From positions 920,615 through 984,614 of the forward strand of contig SCFE01000065.1 of NCBI GenBank assembly GCA_004352715.1: a stretch of 64,000 nucleotides of DNA, given 5' to 3'. Each line of letters begins with the position of its first letter. Within the stretch, counting starts at the first letter, position 1. This stretch comes from Hofstenia miamia (taxonomy: Eukaryota > Xenacoelomorpha > Acoela). Below, piece after piece: positions 49,303-61,544 of the stretch. The notes under the pieces are model-generated. The model made no database searches. It was not told the DNA's origin and worked only from the letters and a program-made list of their open reading frames with translations. The translations under genes were made by a program, and so were the position numbers.

Positions 49303-49669
49303 CAGACTTGTCAACGAGCCGAGCTTCTAACGAGCCGAGCTTGAGCACAGTATTTGATATACAACAAGCCAAAACGAGCCTATTTTAGGCAAAGAAAGTT
49401 TATAGTTCTGCTTGTTAATTTGATTATGGAGAGTTTTCTTTTTTTTTTGCAGTCAGTACGCCTTTCCTATAATCTTATTTAAGAAATGTTTATTAAATAA
49501 TAGGAAGAGCTATGTAAAAAATTCTTTGAGGACAATATTTTTAAAAAAATACCGAGCTAAAACGAACCTCATTCAAAGATTTTATGTACCGAGCCGAGCC
49601 GAGCCGAGCTTACACAAAATTTAAAAGAGCCGAGCCGAGCTTGGAAATGTCGACTCGTTGACAAGTCTG
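49303..49669 (+). mobile_element. GAGCC-array hAT-like MITE, copy 8 (gap-free)
   Basis: A complete, gap-free copy of 367 bp. The left end CAGACTTGTCAACGAGCCG, a left GAGCC array, the AT-rich core with TTATTAAATAATAGG, a right (GAGCC)4 array and the right end CGACTCGTTGACAAGTCTG are all visible. Flanking 8-mers ATTCAAAC and TACTGTAG do not match, so one flank may have been rearranged. Confidence 0.9.
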
Positions 49670-49894
49670 TACTGTAGCTATAAGTGGAGTACATAAAAAA
49701 TTTTTGTGGAGAATTGAAGCAGTAATTAAAAAAGTTTAAGGTTAAAAATAGGATAAGCGAGTGACAACATCAATTCAAAAGTACGGCCTTGTGTGTCGAG
49801 GTATTTTATGAAAAAGTGGTAATATATTAGTTCACAAACACTCATTTGTAATTACTTTGAAATGAATGGGCATTTCAAGTTGCCAAATGACTTA

Positions 49895-50117
49895 GGGAAG
49901 TGATCCAAATTCAATACGTTAACAAGTGAAAATGCAATCGTAAACAACAATTCTAGCTTCAAATGGCTGCATACGCTTAATAAATTGATTTGCATAGATA
50001 TATTTGAAGAAATATGCAGAACCTAAATGTGTCAAAGTTATTTATAATAACATTTGCGGAAAAAATGCGCCATTTTGTTAACGGTGTTGTTAACGTATTG
50101 AATTTGGATCACTTCCC
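49895..50117. mobile_element. PIF/Harbinger-type MITE, copy B
   Basis: The target duplication TTA lies at 49892-49894 and 50118-50120. The inverted repeat starts GGGAAGTGATCCAAATTCAA and extends about 29 bp without a mismatch. Length 223 bp, non-coding. Same terminal 15 bp as 31821-31978, different interior. Confidence 0.9.
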
Positions 50118-50483
50118 TTAGTACATGTGTTATTAAATATATCAAAGCGGAACCGAGATGCAATTTGTTGGACCAGCTCGAGCCGCAGCTCACACGCTTA
50201 CCAAAAAATTAGTCCTTTACTTTAGTTTGACACGTAATCGGCCAATAATCAATGTATGAACAAAAATATAACGTGTAAAGAAAAACAAAATCAATCCAAA
50301 ATTAAGCGCCTTGCAGAGTGTATTGCATGCTAGCTGCAAAACACATTGAGAATACATGTGGAAATTATCTAAAATTATGACCCGGTTATTTATTTTCCGC
50401 CCTTTGAAAATATTGCTGATAGATGTAACATCAGCCCTTATAATAATAGTTGTCCAATTGTGCCTGTTTCTTAAGTACCAAAC

Positions 50484-50849
50484 CAGACTTGTCAACGAGC
50501 CGAGCTTCTAACGAGCAGAGCCGAGCCGAGCCGAGCTTGAGCAGGGTATTGGATGTACAACGAGCCCAAAACAAGCCGTTTTTAAGCAAACCAAATTTAT
50601 AGTGCTGCTTGTTAATTTGATTATGAGATTTTTCTTATTTTTTCATTTAATATTCCTTGCTTATAATCGTATTTTAGTAATGCTTATTAAATAATAGAAA
50701 AACAATTAAAAAATTCTGAGAGCACAATATTTTTAAAAAAAACGAGCCTCATTGAAAGATTTTCTGTGGCGAGCCGAGCCGAGCCGAACTTACTCAAAAT
50801 TTAAACGAGCCGAGCCGAGCTTTGAAATTACGGCTCGTTGACAAGTCTG
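50484..50849 (+). mobile_element. GAGCC-array hAT-like MITE, copy 9 (gap-free)
   Basis: Flanks TACCAAAC (50476-50483) and AACCAAAC (50850-50857) match at 7 of 8. Both ends are intact (CAGACTTGTCAACGAGCCG and its inverse). GAGCC arrays lie at 50516-50537 and 50770-50820. Total 366 bp. Confidence 0.93.
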
Positions 50850-50857
50850 AACCAAAC

Positions 50858-52350
50858 AACAACAGTCATGGCTAGCTATACCTGATTTTCTTGAAATGCG
50901 TACTATTCTAAAATAAATAGTTTGAAATACTGACCATTTTTGCATCTAACAAGTTAGAGTAAATTTTAAAAGTGCTCGTGAATTTAAGTATTATGTTAAT
51001 TTGTTTAAATTCTTTGCACTTCAAAAATGGTATGATTGTAGCACCTGGCGTTTTCAATTATAAAGATACCGCGCTGAATTAAATTTCATATCAACAGCAT
51101 TTCATCAAATGCAATAACTATAATTGAAGATTATCCGTTCATTTAATTAACGAATGCCCAGCTTTTCATTTATTTGGAAGTCAATATGAAGAACAATTCA
51201 ATGTAGATAAAGGTTTGAATTTTAAGGACATAAGCATGGCCACACGAGCTAGGCCCAAATCTAGCCCAGGCTCATTGTATTAGCAAAGAATGAACCTAGG
51301 TCCGCAAAAGTCCAAGATTTAGCCCATTTAAGTAAAACTGACTAAATCACAGCTCAGTCCATGTTCACAACGTCAGTGAAAATCCTAGCCTTGCACATGG
51401 GTTAGCCAGGCCCACTTAAATCTGATTCAACCCTCAAGATCGTATAAATACAGTAAAACAGCTTTTAGAAAGTTCCCTGCATGCATTCAAGACAAAAAAC
51501 ATTGCAAGAAGACAGCTTGAAAGCAAGAAAAACTAAAATGTTTAAAATTATTAGTGTAATGAATTGGTATGCCTTAATGCTTTATATGTCCTCGGCATAC
51601 TCTGATATAGCATAGTTTTATTTAAATTGATATATAATTAACATATATTTAAAAATTATCTTTAATGGTTTAATCAGTAAATTGTCTAATATGCATTCAT
51701 TCACAGATATATAAGTTTCACGTAAGCATATACTACTTCGAAATGTATAATTCAAACAGTCAGTACATCGTTAATTTATAAGTGGTTACAGTACTTTGTG
51801 CACGTACATACATCTCTACACATTATTTTTTAAAATCAATTTGGAATTTTTATTCGGAATACATAAAATTTTTCCTCAATACAAAAGCATATTGAAAAAA
51901 AATTTCCGTACGTCATAGCAAGAACATCATTTCAGCAATAAATTAAGCAATAGTCGTTATTTTTAGCAGCATCTTCCATTTTTAATATGAATTCAAATTT
52001 TGTGTGAAATTTTTAACAGTTATTGATTTTTTATATCAGCCCTTTTCTAGGGGCCAATTAAAAACATTCTCCGTTAATTAGGGGCAGTCCTAAAAATTTC
52101 GACCGGGGGCAGTTCAAATTTTTTTCCTAAAAATAATATAAAACTATTATATACTGGCAAGTTATACAAAAGCTAATCATAGTTTCCTAAAATTCAATGA
52201 TTTATAAGGTTCTTCTCAAAAACTTTAAGATTTATATTTATACACATGAAAGCTAGTATTTTTAAGACGTAATTTATTGATATTGTAAAAAAATGGTTTC
52301 TATCGGACGAAAATTACTAAAAAATTATTATTTATTGAAACAATCACATA
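50858..52350. other. AT-rich stretch with an AGGCCC-rich patch
   Basis: Bases 51237-51430 are enriched in AGGCCC/TAGCCC words, like the patches at 54459-54858 and 60470-60518, which suggests a decayed repeat. No gene is seen. Confidence 0.4.
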
Positions 52351-53656
52351 CAGGGTGTTCGGGATAAATTTGACGGTTTCGTAAGGAAAAAATAAAAGTA
52401 CTATGTAACTACAAAATTTAATGAATTGAAAAAAAATTAACAGACACAGAAATTACATTACTATTAACAATTTTCATTCAAAATAACCGCCATCAGCATC
52501 GATCACAGCCTCAATCCTGCTTCGGAACCTGGAACAAGCTGATGCTACAGTCTCCCTTTGAAGAGCCTCAAAAACTACCTTAATTTTCTCCATTAACTGG
52601 GCTTTTGTATTACTAGCATAGCGATTAGTATCTTTCTCAACTGCGCCCCATACAAAATAATCCATGGGGTTGAGATCTGGGGAGTTTGGAGGCCAAACAT
52701 TTGGGCTGGTAAAGTCATAAAAATTTTCAAATAACCATTTTTGACTTTTCTCAGAGGTGTGGCAAGGGGCTGAATCCTGCTGCCATACATACGGCCGACC
52801 ATTGGCTATTCTTGTTATCCAGGGCTTGACTACAGTGTTTAGTAATTCCACGTAGCCATCTGAATTCAATCGGAGGCCCTCTCTGAAAAAATGAGGAGGC
52901 ATCACATCACCCTCAGAGGACACACATCCGAAAACCCATCACGGTTTGGGGAAATTTAGTTTGCATTACACGAGGAATTTCCTTTGGATTGTATGCAAGC
53001 CATCTGTTATTCTGTGTGTTATGTTTTTGATCCTGGCAAAAGTTTTTTTCATCAGAAAAGAACCAGATTGTTTGTGGTTCAGCAGGATGTTTCACTTTAC
53101 TCAGAAGTTTCTTCGCCTTTGTCAAACGATTTTCGCGGGCTTTTTCTGTAAGCAGCTGACCTTTGCGTCGCTTGTATGAGTAGTAGCGAAGGTCTTCATT
53201 GAGTGCAAGCTTCATAGTAGAGGGTCAAACATTTATTTCACGGACCAAAGCCCGAATTCCAATGCCAGGGTCTCTCAACACTTTTTCCTGCAGATTTTCG
53301 AGAAATTCAGGTGTGGGAACGCAATCTGATTGCCTGTTATGGATTTTTCGTTTTGCTACAGACTCGTAATCTCCATTGCAAATCTCTAGTTCATGCCTGA
53401 TTGTTTTTACGGTGTTCAGGGAGGATTGGGCAGCAATCATGATATCCTTATTTTGCTGACCGGCACGAATCATCATGATGCAAGTTATTCTCTTCCATGA
53501 TTCAGGCGGGTTCCAGTTATCCATCCTCTCTGACATCTTGTATATGAATGAAGAAGGGTTCAAGCTTTTAAATGATGAGAAATTTGGGTTGATATATCTA
53601 AACTACAGAAAAATATAACCAAATATAAATATGTCAAATTTATCCCGAACACCCTG
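52351..53656 (-). mobile_element. Near-complete mariner element (DD37D type)
   Basis: TA lies at 52349-52350 and 53657-53658. Both termini read CAGGGTGTTCGGGATAAATT (right one inverted), and the match extends to 24 bp. Length is 1306 bp, normal for mariner. A single minus-strand transposase gene fills it. The mate is a hAT-like end at 53690-53735, so the element may be nested in an older repeat. Confidence 0.95.
52474..53563 (-). pseudogene. Mariner-superfamily DD37D transposase, two lesions
   Basis: The reading begins near 53563 (MNPSS...; MSERMDNW ten codons later is a likelier start). The N-terminal helix-turn-helix region contains WKRITCIMMIRAGQQNKDI and continues to GIGIRALVREINV. A TGA at 53225-53227 interrupts the same frame. 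It resumes through the first catalytic Asp in IWFFSDEKNF. One extra base in the CCC run at 52935-52937 then shifts the frame. The last frame (150 codons to 52474) holds VWQQDSAPCHTSEKSQ (second Asp) and NSPDLNPMDYFVWG (third Asp). The spacing of 37 residues assigns it to the DD37D (maT-like) group. The total of about 350 codons is full length. All three catalytic residues are present, but as sequenced it is inactive. Confidence 0.93.
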
Positions 53657-53689
53657 TAAAAAGTCCACAATTTCATATAATGTTAGGCC

Positions 53690-53735
53690 ATTTTTGAAGG
53701 GGGGTGCGGCCACCCGCCCCCTAAAATCGCGACTG
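53690..53735 (-). mobile_element. hAT-type terminus
   Basis: Read in reverse: CAGTCGCGATTTTAGGGGGC then a C/G-rich block, typical of hAT ends. CAGTCCTAAAAATTTCG at 52085 could be the other end with the mariner nested between, but the flanking 8-mers do not match. Confidence 0.4.
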
Positions 53736-53743
53736 CCATTAAT

Positions 53744-54458
53744 ATTAGTGCTATCAAAAAGGCATATTTAGAATGCTATATTTTTTTATAAACTTTTGCA
53801 TTAATACACTCAGAAATTTAAGATGATAATTGCGTTGGAATATGAGAATTTTCGTTAACATAGAAATAAATAAAATACTTAACAATCAGGAATAGAAATG
53901 ATAAAATTGCAATATAATTCATTTTACATTGCCTCATAGCCAATTATTGAAAAAATGGGGGAAAGCTTCCGGTTGGGAACGAAATTTTCTAAATTTGAGG
54001 GAAAAATTAAGAGTAATTATCGATTCCTAAAGCATACATTAAAGAAAAATACCTATCAATGCCGAATATTCACAAACCGCCTCCAGCTATTCTGACTGGC
54101 ACTCACTACCTTAGTATAATTTACGGCTATTAGTATAGAGAATGTGGCCAAATTGGAAAGATAATAAAGTCTATTTTACGTAAATCATCTGTTTCTTCGA
54201 AGTTAGAAAAGCACGATTATTTATCAGCTGTGAAATGTATGCAAACACTTTACAAAGGTAAACGACGCCGGGATAACTAACCTAAAAATAACACAGGAAT
54301 TTTTAAAAATGTTTACAATAATAAAGAAATATGAAAGCATCTGTGAATAGAGAATTTACTATTTTCTTGCACGTCAAGTACAGTAATATTTTTTTATCAC
54401 AAAATTTCACCCATAGATGTTTCCAAATCACATGATTTCCAAGTTTCCTAACTGACTT
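53744..54458. other. AT-rich stretch, nothing seen
   Basis: No coding or repeat structure supported. Confidence 0.5.
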
Positions 54459-54858
54459 CGAGATGGACATGGGCCTGGCAGCTCGTGGGCTGACTTGGGC
54501 CGGGTTTGGGACGAAGAAATGAAAAAAGGACCACAAAATGAGCCGAATTTTAAAAAACTGACTATTCCGTAACAGTGCACGCAAATACAATAAATTTGAT
54601 CTAAGTTGAAAAATAAAGTTTCATTTTTGGGATTTTCCATCATATACCTTTCTAAATTTCAATTTCAGTGATTAGATTATATTAGATGTATCTCTATCAT
54701 ACCAAATTTTTGTGGTGCAAACCAACAAATTAAAGATTTTTTTGACGAGTATTAGAAAAATGGGCCTTAAATGCATTTTATTAAATGGGCCTTGTCGGCT
54801 TCAGGCAGGGCCTAAAGTGTCTTTCGCTGGGCCGGACTTATGCCCATGTCAATCTCTG
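54459..54858. mobile_element. Candidate TIR element with GGGCC subterminal words
   Basis: The left end CGAGATGGACATGGGCC and the inverted right end CAGAGATTGACATGGGC pair over about 16 bp. GGGCC/GGCCC words cluster near both ends. No matching target duplication is seen, so the boundaries are tentative. ORFs inside are incidental. Confidence 0.45.
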
Positions 54859-56441
54859 TGGATACATGCCAGTCGATGTGTTAAAAGAATTAAAACTAAG
54901 AAGGTAAAAGGTATGAAATGATACAACGCTTGTGCAATGAGTGTAATTTTGGTACAGCAAATAAAAATGCGCTCAATCATCTTGTTTTGGTAGAGTAGTT
55001 TCTAAACAGAATGTTTACTTATTTGGCTTCAGATGATGAATTTTTAATCTATTTGCAGCAAATAATTTATTTCAGGTTAACAGACAGTTGATGAAATTGC
55101 ATGCAAGCGACAACCGCTAAACGTTCATTTAGAGCGTACTGAAGGAAAGATTAAGTGATGCTGTCAATGCTTTTGATAGCACCACTGTAGCACAAAACAA
55201 TAAAACCTTTGACGCAAATAAAAAGGTATTTAAAAAATAACACACTCATCACAATAGACAATTCTCGAAATAATGTCACCTACAATCTACAAGCTATTGT
55301 CAGCGCTGGTAACATTTTTAATTTAGCTTACACTTCATTTAAAAAATTTTGAAACTAAACGTGCTCTGTTATAAATAAAGTCAACTTAGGGCCCTGTGAG
55401 TATTCGAAACCAAATCGATATTAGCTTTTTTTGCCTGTAATGTCAAATAATCCGCTGACATTTCTATATGTATCTTAAATTTCCAGCCATCACGATTGAT
55501 TTCTCTCATTTAGTTATAAATTTATTTCTATCGTGCAATTACATAGAGTAGCACAGTTATATTTAGCTTAGTCTAAAGAGAAAAATATTTCTTAATATGG
55601 TTGTAACTCGCAGGGGAATAAGTTAAATATATGCAAGGTCGTTCTTTGAGGCTTACGAGGCTAAGAGTTCATAGGGGAAGAGAACTGACAGCACTAATAA
55701 AAAATAAGCCGATTAAACTATTTCAGAAGTTTACAATTGAATATGCTACATAGTGCGGCTTGGAGTTTAAATCAAAGGCATTGTTCACAATTTTTACATT
55801 TTTATCAACTCATCTTTAATTCTTGTATTAATTTCATAAAAAATATGATGATGTTATCATAAGATTCATTTCAAAATATTTCCTTGATTCTGAGGAAATT
55901 ATCTGAATGGTAATCGGTGGAGATCTGATCCATAAGTGTGAATCAAATTGGTTGCTGCACGGTCAACTTTAATCAATTTTTTGTGAACTGAATCAACTTT
56001 GAAAATATGTTTCGACATTTTTAACTGATAATTTCAATACATCCAACGCAATGTCGTTAAACAATAAATCCATACAGCAGTCAATGAATGTAATTATATT
56101 AACGTCACTACAAACATTTTTTCTAACTAAATGCAAGAAATCGTGTTAATCGTTTTTTTAAGTAATATTCTTTTAGCTATTGTATCTACTAAACATGTGA
56201 TGTCTATTTATTGATAACATCCCAAATTTTGATTCTTAGATGTCATGCTTTGCTGCATCAACAAAGAAGAGAAAAAGGACCAAAGTCTTTCTTCAATTCA
56301 CTATGTTAATGATATACAGAAAAACCTTTATCTGTGCTAAATTTTAAATAAAGAAAAATAAATTACTCAAAACAGTCAATTCCTTAAAATTTCATGCAGA
56401 TTCAACAGAGATCATATGATAACTTAATAATCATTTTTGTA
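54859..56441. other. AT-rich stretch, nothing seen
   Basis: No gene or paired repeats supported. Confidence 0.5.
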
Positions 56442-56445
56442 TTAA

Positions 56446-56898
56446 CCTTAAACAGGCTGGCGTCTTTTTGAAAGAACAAACCGTTTTTCCACATATTTAC
56501 AAACAATTTCTCTAAGCCTACTTCCAAATTTAAAAATCTTGGGGCATGGGTCGGTCTCTTTGGGAACATAGTTTAATGCAATGTTGAAAGTTTCTCATTA
56601 AAAGGTTGTTGGAAAGATTAACAAGTATTCTTTTCATACTTAGTGGTCATGTATTTAAAAGGTTTTGAGTCCCTGGAGGCAACAAAGAACTTTGACTGTT
56701 TCTCAATATGTGCTAAGATATTCCACACCCTCAAAGTTAGAGATCGCGGGGTCGAAGGTGAAAGAGAAAGAGAAGACTCTCCTCTATCATATGGTGCTTT
56801 CAGATTGAAAACATCTTTAATAGTTTTTGAGCTATAAGCATTTAAAAAACTTTTACAGGTACATGAAAGTTCTTCAAAAATCCACAGGCTGTTAAAGG
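56446..56898. mobile_element. piggyBac-type MITE
   Basis: TTAA lies at 56442-56445 and 56899-56902. The ends are CCTTAAACAGGCTGG and, inverted, CCTTTAACAGCCTGTGG. Length 453 bp; the interior includes a GA-rich low-complexity patch near 56757-56780. Related sequence lies at 11580-11916 and at about 33713-33790 (and its duplicate). Confidence 0.8.
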
Positions 56899-56902
56899 TT
56901 AA

Positions 56903-58167
56903 TAAAACGATATATTTTGTATGAATAGAAAGCAAAGTTGCAAATTATGAAATAGAGTTCAGCACAGAAAATACGTAATTTAAATTTATCTACAAATCTA
57001 TTGCCGTCGTTAATAAAGTTGGAAGGCTGAAAAGGGTTGATTGATCGCTAATAAATTTCCTTAATGACGCACTGCGCAAAAATGCGATAAATTTTCATTT
57101 ATTAAATCAGACATTCATATCCGCTTAATTATAGTAAAATCTCTGTAATTAAGTTTTACAGCAATAATGGAATAATCCATATAATCTTCAGAATGTATAC
57201 AAATATTACATTTATGCATAACATAGAGGCCTATAATAGAATAAAGCATGATGAATTCACGCAGACGAAAACTAAAGATGACCTCATTGTTCAGTACAAT
57301 CGACATCATGCAACGTTTTCAATCACAATGCTGACATAATGCATAATTTCGGAATTCTCCGTTAATGAAATTTTGCATAGAGACTGAAAATGCACTTAGG
57401 CAAACACAAGAAGTTGTAGTTAAAATATGTGAGCTTTTTATTCCGCTACAAATAGTTGAGTAAGGTATATTGAAAATTTATATTACAACTGGTTAGCAAC
57501 CCTTCCCCCGACATGTATTTTCAGTTTGATGATAATCAGTGATAAATTAATTCTGACTAGTGAAATTTAACAGTAATACATTTTGAACCATGGTTAAACA
57601 AAACCGCAAAACCGGAAACAAATAACTACAAAAAGATATAAAAAATTATGAGTTTGGGGGTCAATAATCCTCCAAAAAAACTGAAATAATATGTATTAGT
57701 ATGTATAATACAAGGTGAAAAAAAGTAACAGGGCTACAATTCTGACCAACAATTCGACTAGCCATGTTAAAGTTTTAACAGTAAGTGTTCTATGCGCATG
57801 ACTGGTCTATTTCTGCTACATCTTTAAAAACAATCTGTTGTTAATTGCAGCTATTAATGAATGCTTGATCACTCTGTATAATTAGGAATAGTTCTTACGA
57901 CATCATCTTGGGAAAAAAATGCAAATATTTTTTGCAATTTATGAATACCTTTTGCATATATTTCCGCTATTATGAGAAAACGAATCATATGTTTCACAAT
58001 AGAAAAAGTGTCCTTACTTCGTCATTGTTTAAAGTGGTTATTGAGTTAACTGGAAACATCAAATACTTCCACGTGCTAGCAGCAAACAAATCTATGGTTG
58101 CCTTGCAATAGCATTGATATAATATAATATTGCTTATACATTACTCTCATTAAATTTGCAATCTTGG

Positions 58168-58169
<2 letters not shown>
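56903..58169. other. AT-rich stretch, nothing seen
   Basis: No gene or repeat pair supported. Confidence 0.5.
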
Positions 58170-58200
<31 letters not shown>

Positions 58201-58342
58201 NNNNNNNNNNNNNNNNNNNNNNNNNNNNNNNNNNNNNNNNNNNNNNNNNNNNNNNNNNNNNNNNNNNNNNNNNNNNNNNNNNNNNNNNNNNNNNNNNNNN
58301 NNNNNNNNNNNNNNNNNNNNNNNNNNNNNNNNNNNNNNNNAA

Positions 58343-58376
<34 letters not shown>
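58170..58376. repeat. (TA)n microsatellite with 140-bp gap
   Basis: TA tracts occur on both sides of the N run 58201-58340. Confidence 0.95.
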
Positions 58377-58377
<1 letters not shown>

Positions 58378-60883
58378 TTTTCATTACAAATACATGTATT
58401 TTTGAATAAGTTTTGCATACATATTTCAAATGGCCGAATCCAGCATTTTTGCAAGGCTCTAAATTTTTTGCATTTTGTGGTAATCCCGGAAAAAATTATT
58501 CCTAGTTATAATTGATTCAACTAATATTGCAAATGTTAAGCTTTGGTAAATACACTAGACACAATTGCTTCCAACGCAGAAACCCTAGTTTTCATCAATG
58601 ACATTGAGTGAGAAATTTATCATTTATATTTAATCTATCGTCCAAGTTAAGACAAAGAAGCAAGTGTGAACAAAGCAAGGTTGTGAATTGCACCCACTGT
58701 TTCGACAGGTATTCAACTAACGTACTAATTGGCAGCAAACTTATGTAAACAGTAAAGAAGATTAATTATAAAGAACTGACATGAATCAATCTGCTCCAGA
58801 GACAGATCCAAACGATATTAAAACTCAAAAAGCTTCTTAAAAGAGTAGCGGGAGAAGCCCTTATTACAATTGATAGATAACGACTAAAATTTGCGAAATA
58901 TTTCATACCATATATTTTTCAATTGTGGAAATAAAAACGAACCTAAACTGCAATGTTGAAAACTTTTCAATTCATTTCATAAAATAAAACCGAAATTAAG
59001 ATACTTTTGCATCTTACATGCATTCGTTGTGAGGAAAAACAACACCTCAGGCTTTTATGCCGAGGTTTAAAACAGGTTAAAATCAGATCAGGTTCTTTGG
59101 GCATACGAAATAGCGGCAACCGCTTGCCAACTTTTAAATAATAGCCTTAAAACGCTAAGTATATCGAACGAATATCTAGACAGAGTAGGGTTCTACCGGA
59201 CCTGAATTTAGCATTCGTCTATTACACAACTTCTCTTTTGTCCAAAATTGACAAAAATAACTAGTAAAATTCTGAAATACGTTGAGTCAGTATCTAAATT
59301 ATGGTCATAGGCCCAAGTTGGGTCCAGTCCCATTGCAATATTTATTTCCAATAAATTCCATGGGATTAATACAGAATTCAAACAGTTGTAAACTATAAAA
59401 ACAATTCTCAACCTTGAGGATAACTGATGGATAATGGGGTAGTCATTTGCAAGAATTTAACATGTCAGAACGAGTTGATACTCGGTAGCGTTTAGAAACA
59501 ATCTGTTAATAAAATACGCAATTCTTTTAATTATGATGATTATCCATCTGTTCTGTTGAAGGTATCTCATTGGATATTTAATTTACTAAGGCACTGTTTC
59601 TACGTTGCGAGTATTCGGACGAAAAAGCATCCTGAGTTTATAAGCAAACCAAATCAATTTGTTTATGAAGAATTGAAAGATTTTTCAGCTTGCTGAAACT
59701 AAAATTGGAATGTCATAATAGTATTCTCCAGCAAATGAGCAAAAATATCTGTTTAAGTGTAAATCAAATGTTTAAATCCAACTTCCTCCATTTTTTAGTT
59801 ATCCAATTTTTTTCAGTTGGAAAAAACTTTTACTTAAAATGTGGAATGTCCAAGATTGGTCAAAACTGGGCTAGGATCTATTAATCGGGAAATTATAATG
59901 CCTTCGCATTTCTAATTAAACACTTACCAGCATATATTAATGTCTACTTAAATCTCATTTTTCGCCATTTTTGTTCATAATATATATACGCATGCTCTAT
60001 ATTCTCTGATCATATTGTGAAATTTCAAAACAAAAATAAAAGACCTTTTATAAAATTGATTTTCAAATAGGAAGGTTGCTTACGCAAAGTGTTCAAACGG
60101 ATTGCCATTGTACATTTCGGCACAATTTCTTACACATTTCAAAACCCATTGTTCTCATTGGACCGTAATCATATCTTGGAGTTCCGATTAGCGTATGATT
60201 TTTCCTGGAGCAAGCAAGATCTCTTAACACCACTCATATACAAAAAAAAATCTATGGAAGTTAAATAAAGAAACCTGAACGGAAATTCATATTAAAGAAT
60301 ATAGTGGAAGCCACATTCGTCTTCTTGAATCTACAGATCATATAGTGAGTTATTAGCAGACAAATTCAGGGCTTACCCTGAATTTTAAAATGAACAATAA
60401 ACTCATATTATAAGCATTGGAAAACGTATCCCAACCCGGTATATTGCTTTTTTTAAAAAAATATGACTCAGCCCAACCCACTGTTGGCAAAATGAGGCCC
60501 AACCCATTTACAACCCTGTTTGAAATACTCTAGTAAATATCAACCTTGATTGAAATTACATTAATTTTATCACATTTCTTACTAACATTCACCTAAATAT
60601 TAATATAAAATTATTTCTTCAAGAACTAAACTCTCACGAAATTATATATTGTTGTGACGTTGAGATCACTGGTTAATAAACAAGACGTCCTGGTATTTGT
60701 TGGAATTGCAGGCAAGATGATTCTAACACATTACCAAGTTTAAAATTCGTTATCAGTCTCGAACAGAGTTTATATAATTAACAAGCATGTTTGATAACAC
60801 ACGTCACAATAGCAGAATATTTCCAATAGTGTACTAATCTAAAGACTCTCTGTGATTTTTCGAGGAACGTTTTTAGTGGAAAA
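58377..60883. other. AT-rich stretch with a solo repeat end
   Basis: Read in reverse from 60518, CAGGGTTGTAAATGGGTTGG with AGGCCCAACCC words looks like a hAT-type terminus without a partner. Otherwise nothing is seen. Confidence 0.45.
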
Positions 60884-60891
60884 CACACAAT

Positions 60892-61139
60892 CAGTAGCGT
60901 ACGCAGGGGGACATGGTGGAATGTCCCCCCCCTCGCAGTCAGGTTTTCAAATTTGATTTTGACTTAATAAATCAACAAATTTTTCATAAAAATTGAAAAA
61001 TTTAAAATCTAGGATCGTGAAATGCATTTTTAGGGTCTATTTTCTCAATATTTTCAAAAAAATTTAACGGGCCTTCGCCCCACATTGGGTAATGACGAAG
61101 ATGTCCCCCCCCCGTCAGAAAATCCTGCGTACGCCCCTG
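60892..61139. mobile_element. hAT-type MITE
   Basis: A perfect 8-bp target duplication CACACAAT lies at 60884-60891 and 61140-61147. The ends are CAGTAGCGTACGCAGG and, inverted, CAGGGGCGTACGCAGG. Poly-C tracts lie just inside both ends. 248 bp, non-coding. Confidence 0.95.
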
Positions 61140-61147
61140 CACACAAT

Positions 61148-61544
61148 TGTAAAATGATCGTTACTCTTAGTGAATCCAAAAACTTTTACTTTCCTTGTTT
61201 GAAATGGGAAAATAAAAATCAATGAAGCAACTCAACACGCGTTAATAAATTTCTACACAAACTACACGCAGGAACTATTTTGCAAATAAATAAAAAACGT
61301 ATCCAATCAAAGATTTCAATCATAGTATTAAACAAAGAGTCGGTGTTTATTTACATACACAGACTGCAACCACAAGATTGGGACATTAACCAGACAGGAT
61401 ACTTTTGTCTATAGAAATCACAGGGGGTTGGTTCAATCCCCCTAATAATAAATTTGTAAGCAAAAGATGAAACTTTGCACGTTAGTAAAACAGTCTACAA
61501 AATAAGGTAATGACATAATTGATGACGTCATAAGTACGGGGATA
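61148..61544. other. Spacer between two hAT elements
   Basis: Nothing seen. Confidence 0.5.

Noticed and set aside
52085-53735. Older hAT element with the mariner nested inside
   Set aside because: Left and right CAGTC ends are only weakly alike and the 8-bp flanks ATTAGGGG and CCATTAAT do not match; kept only as a solo right end.
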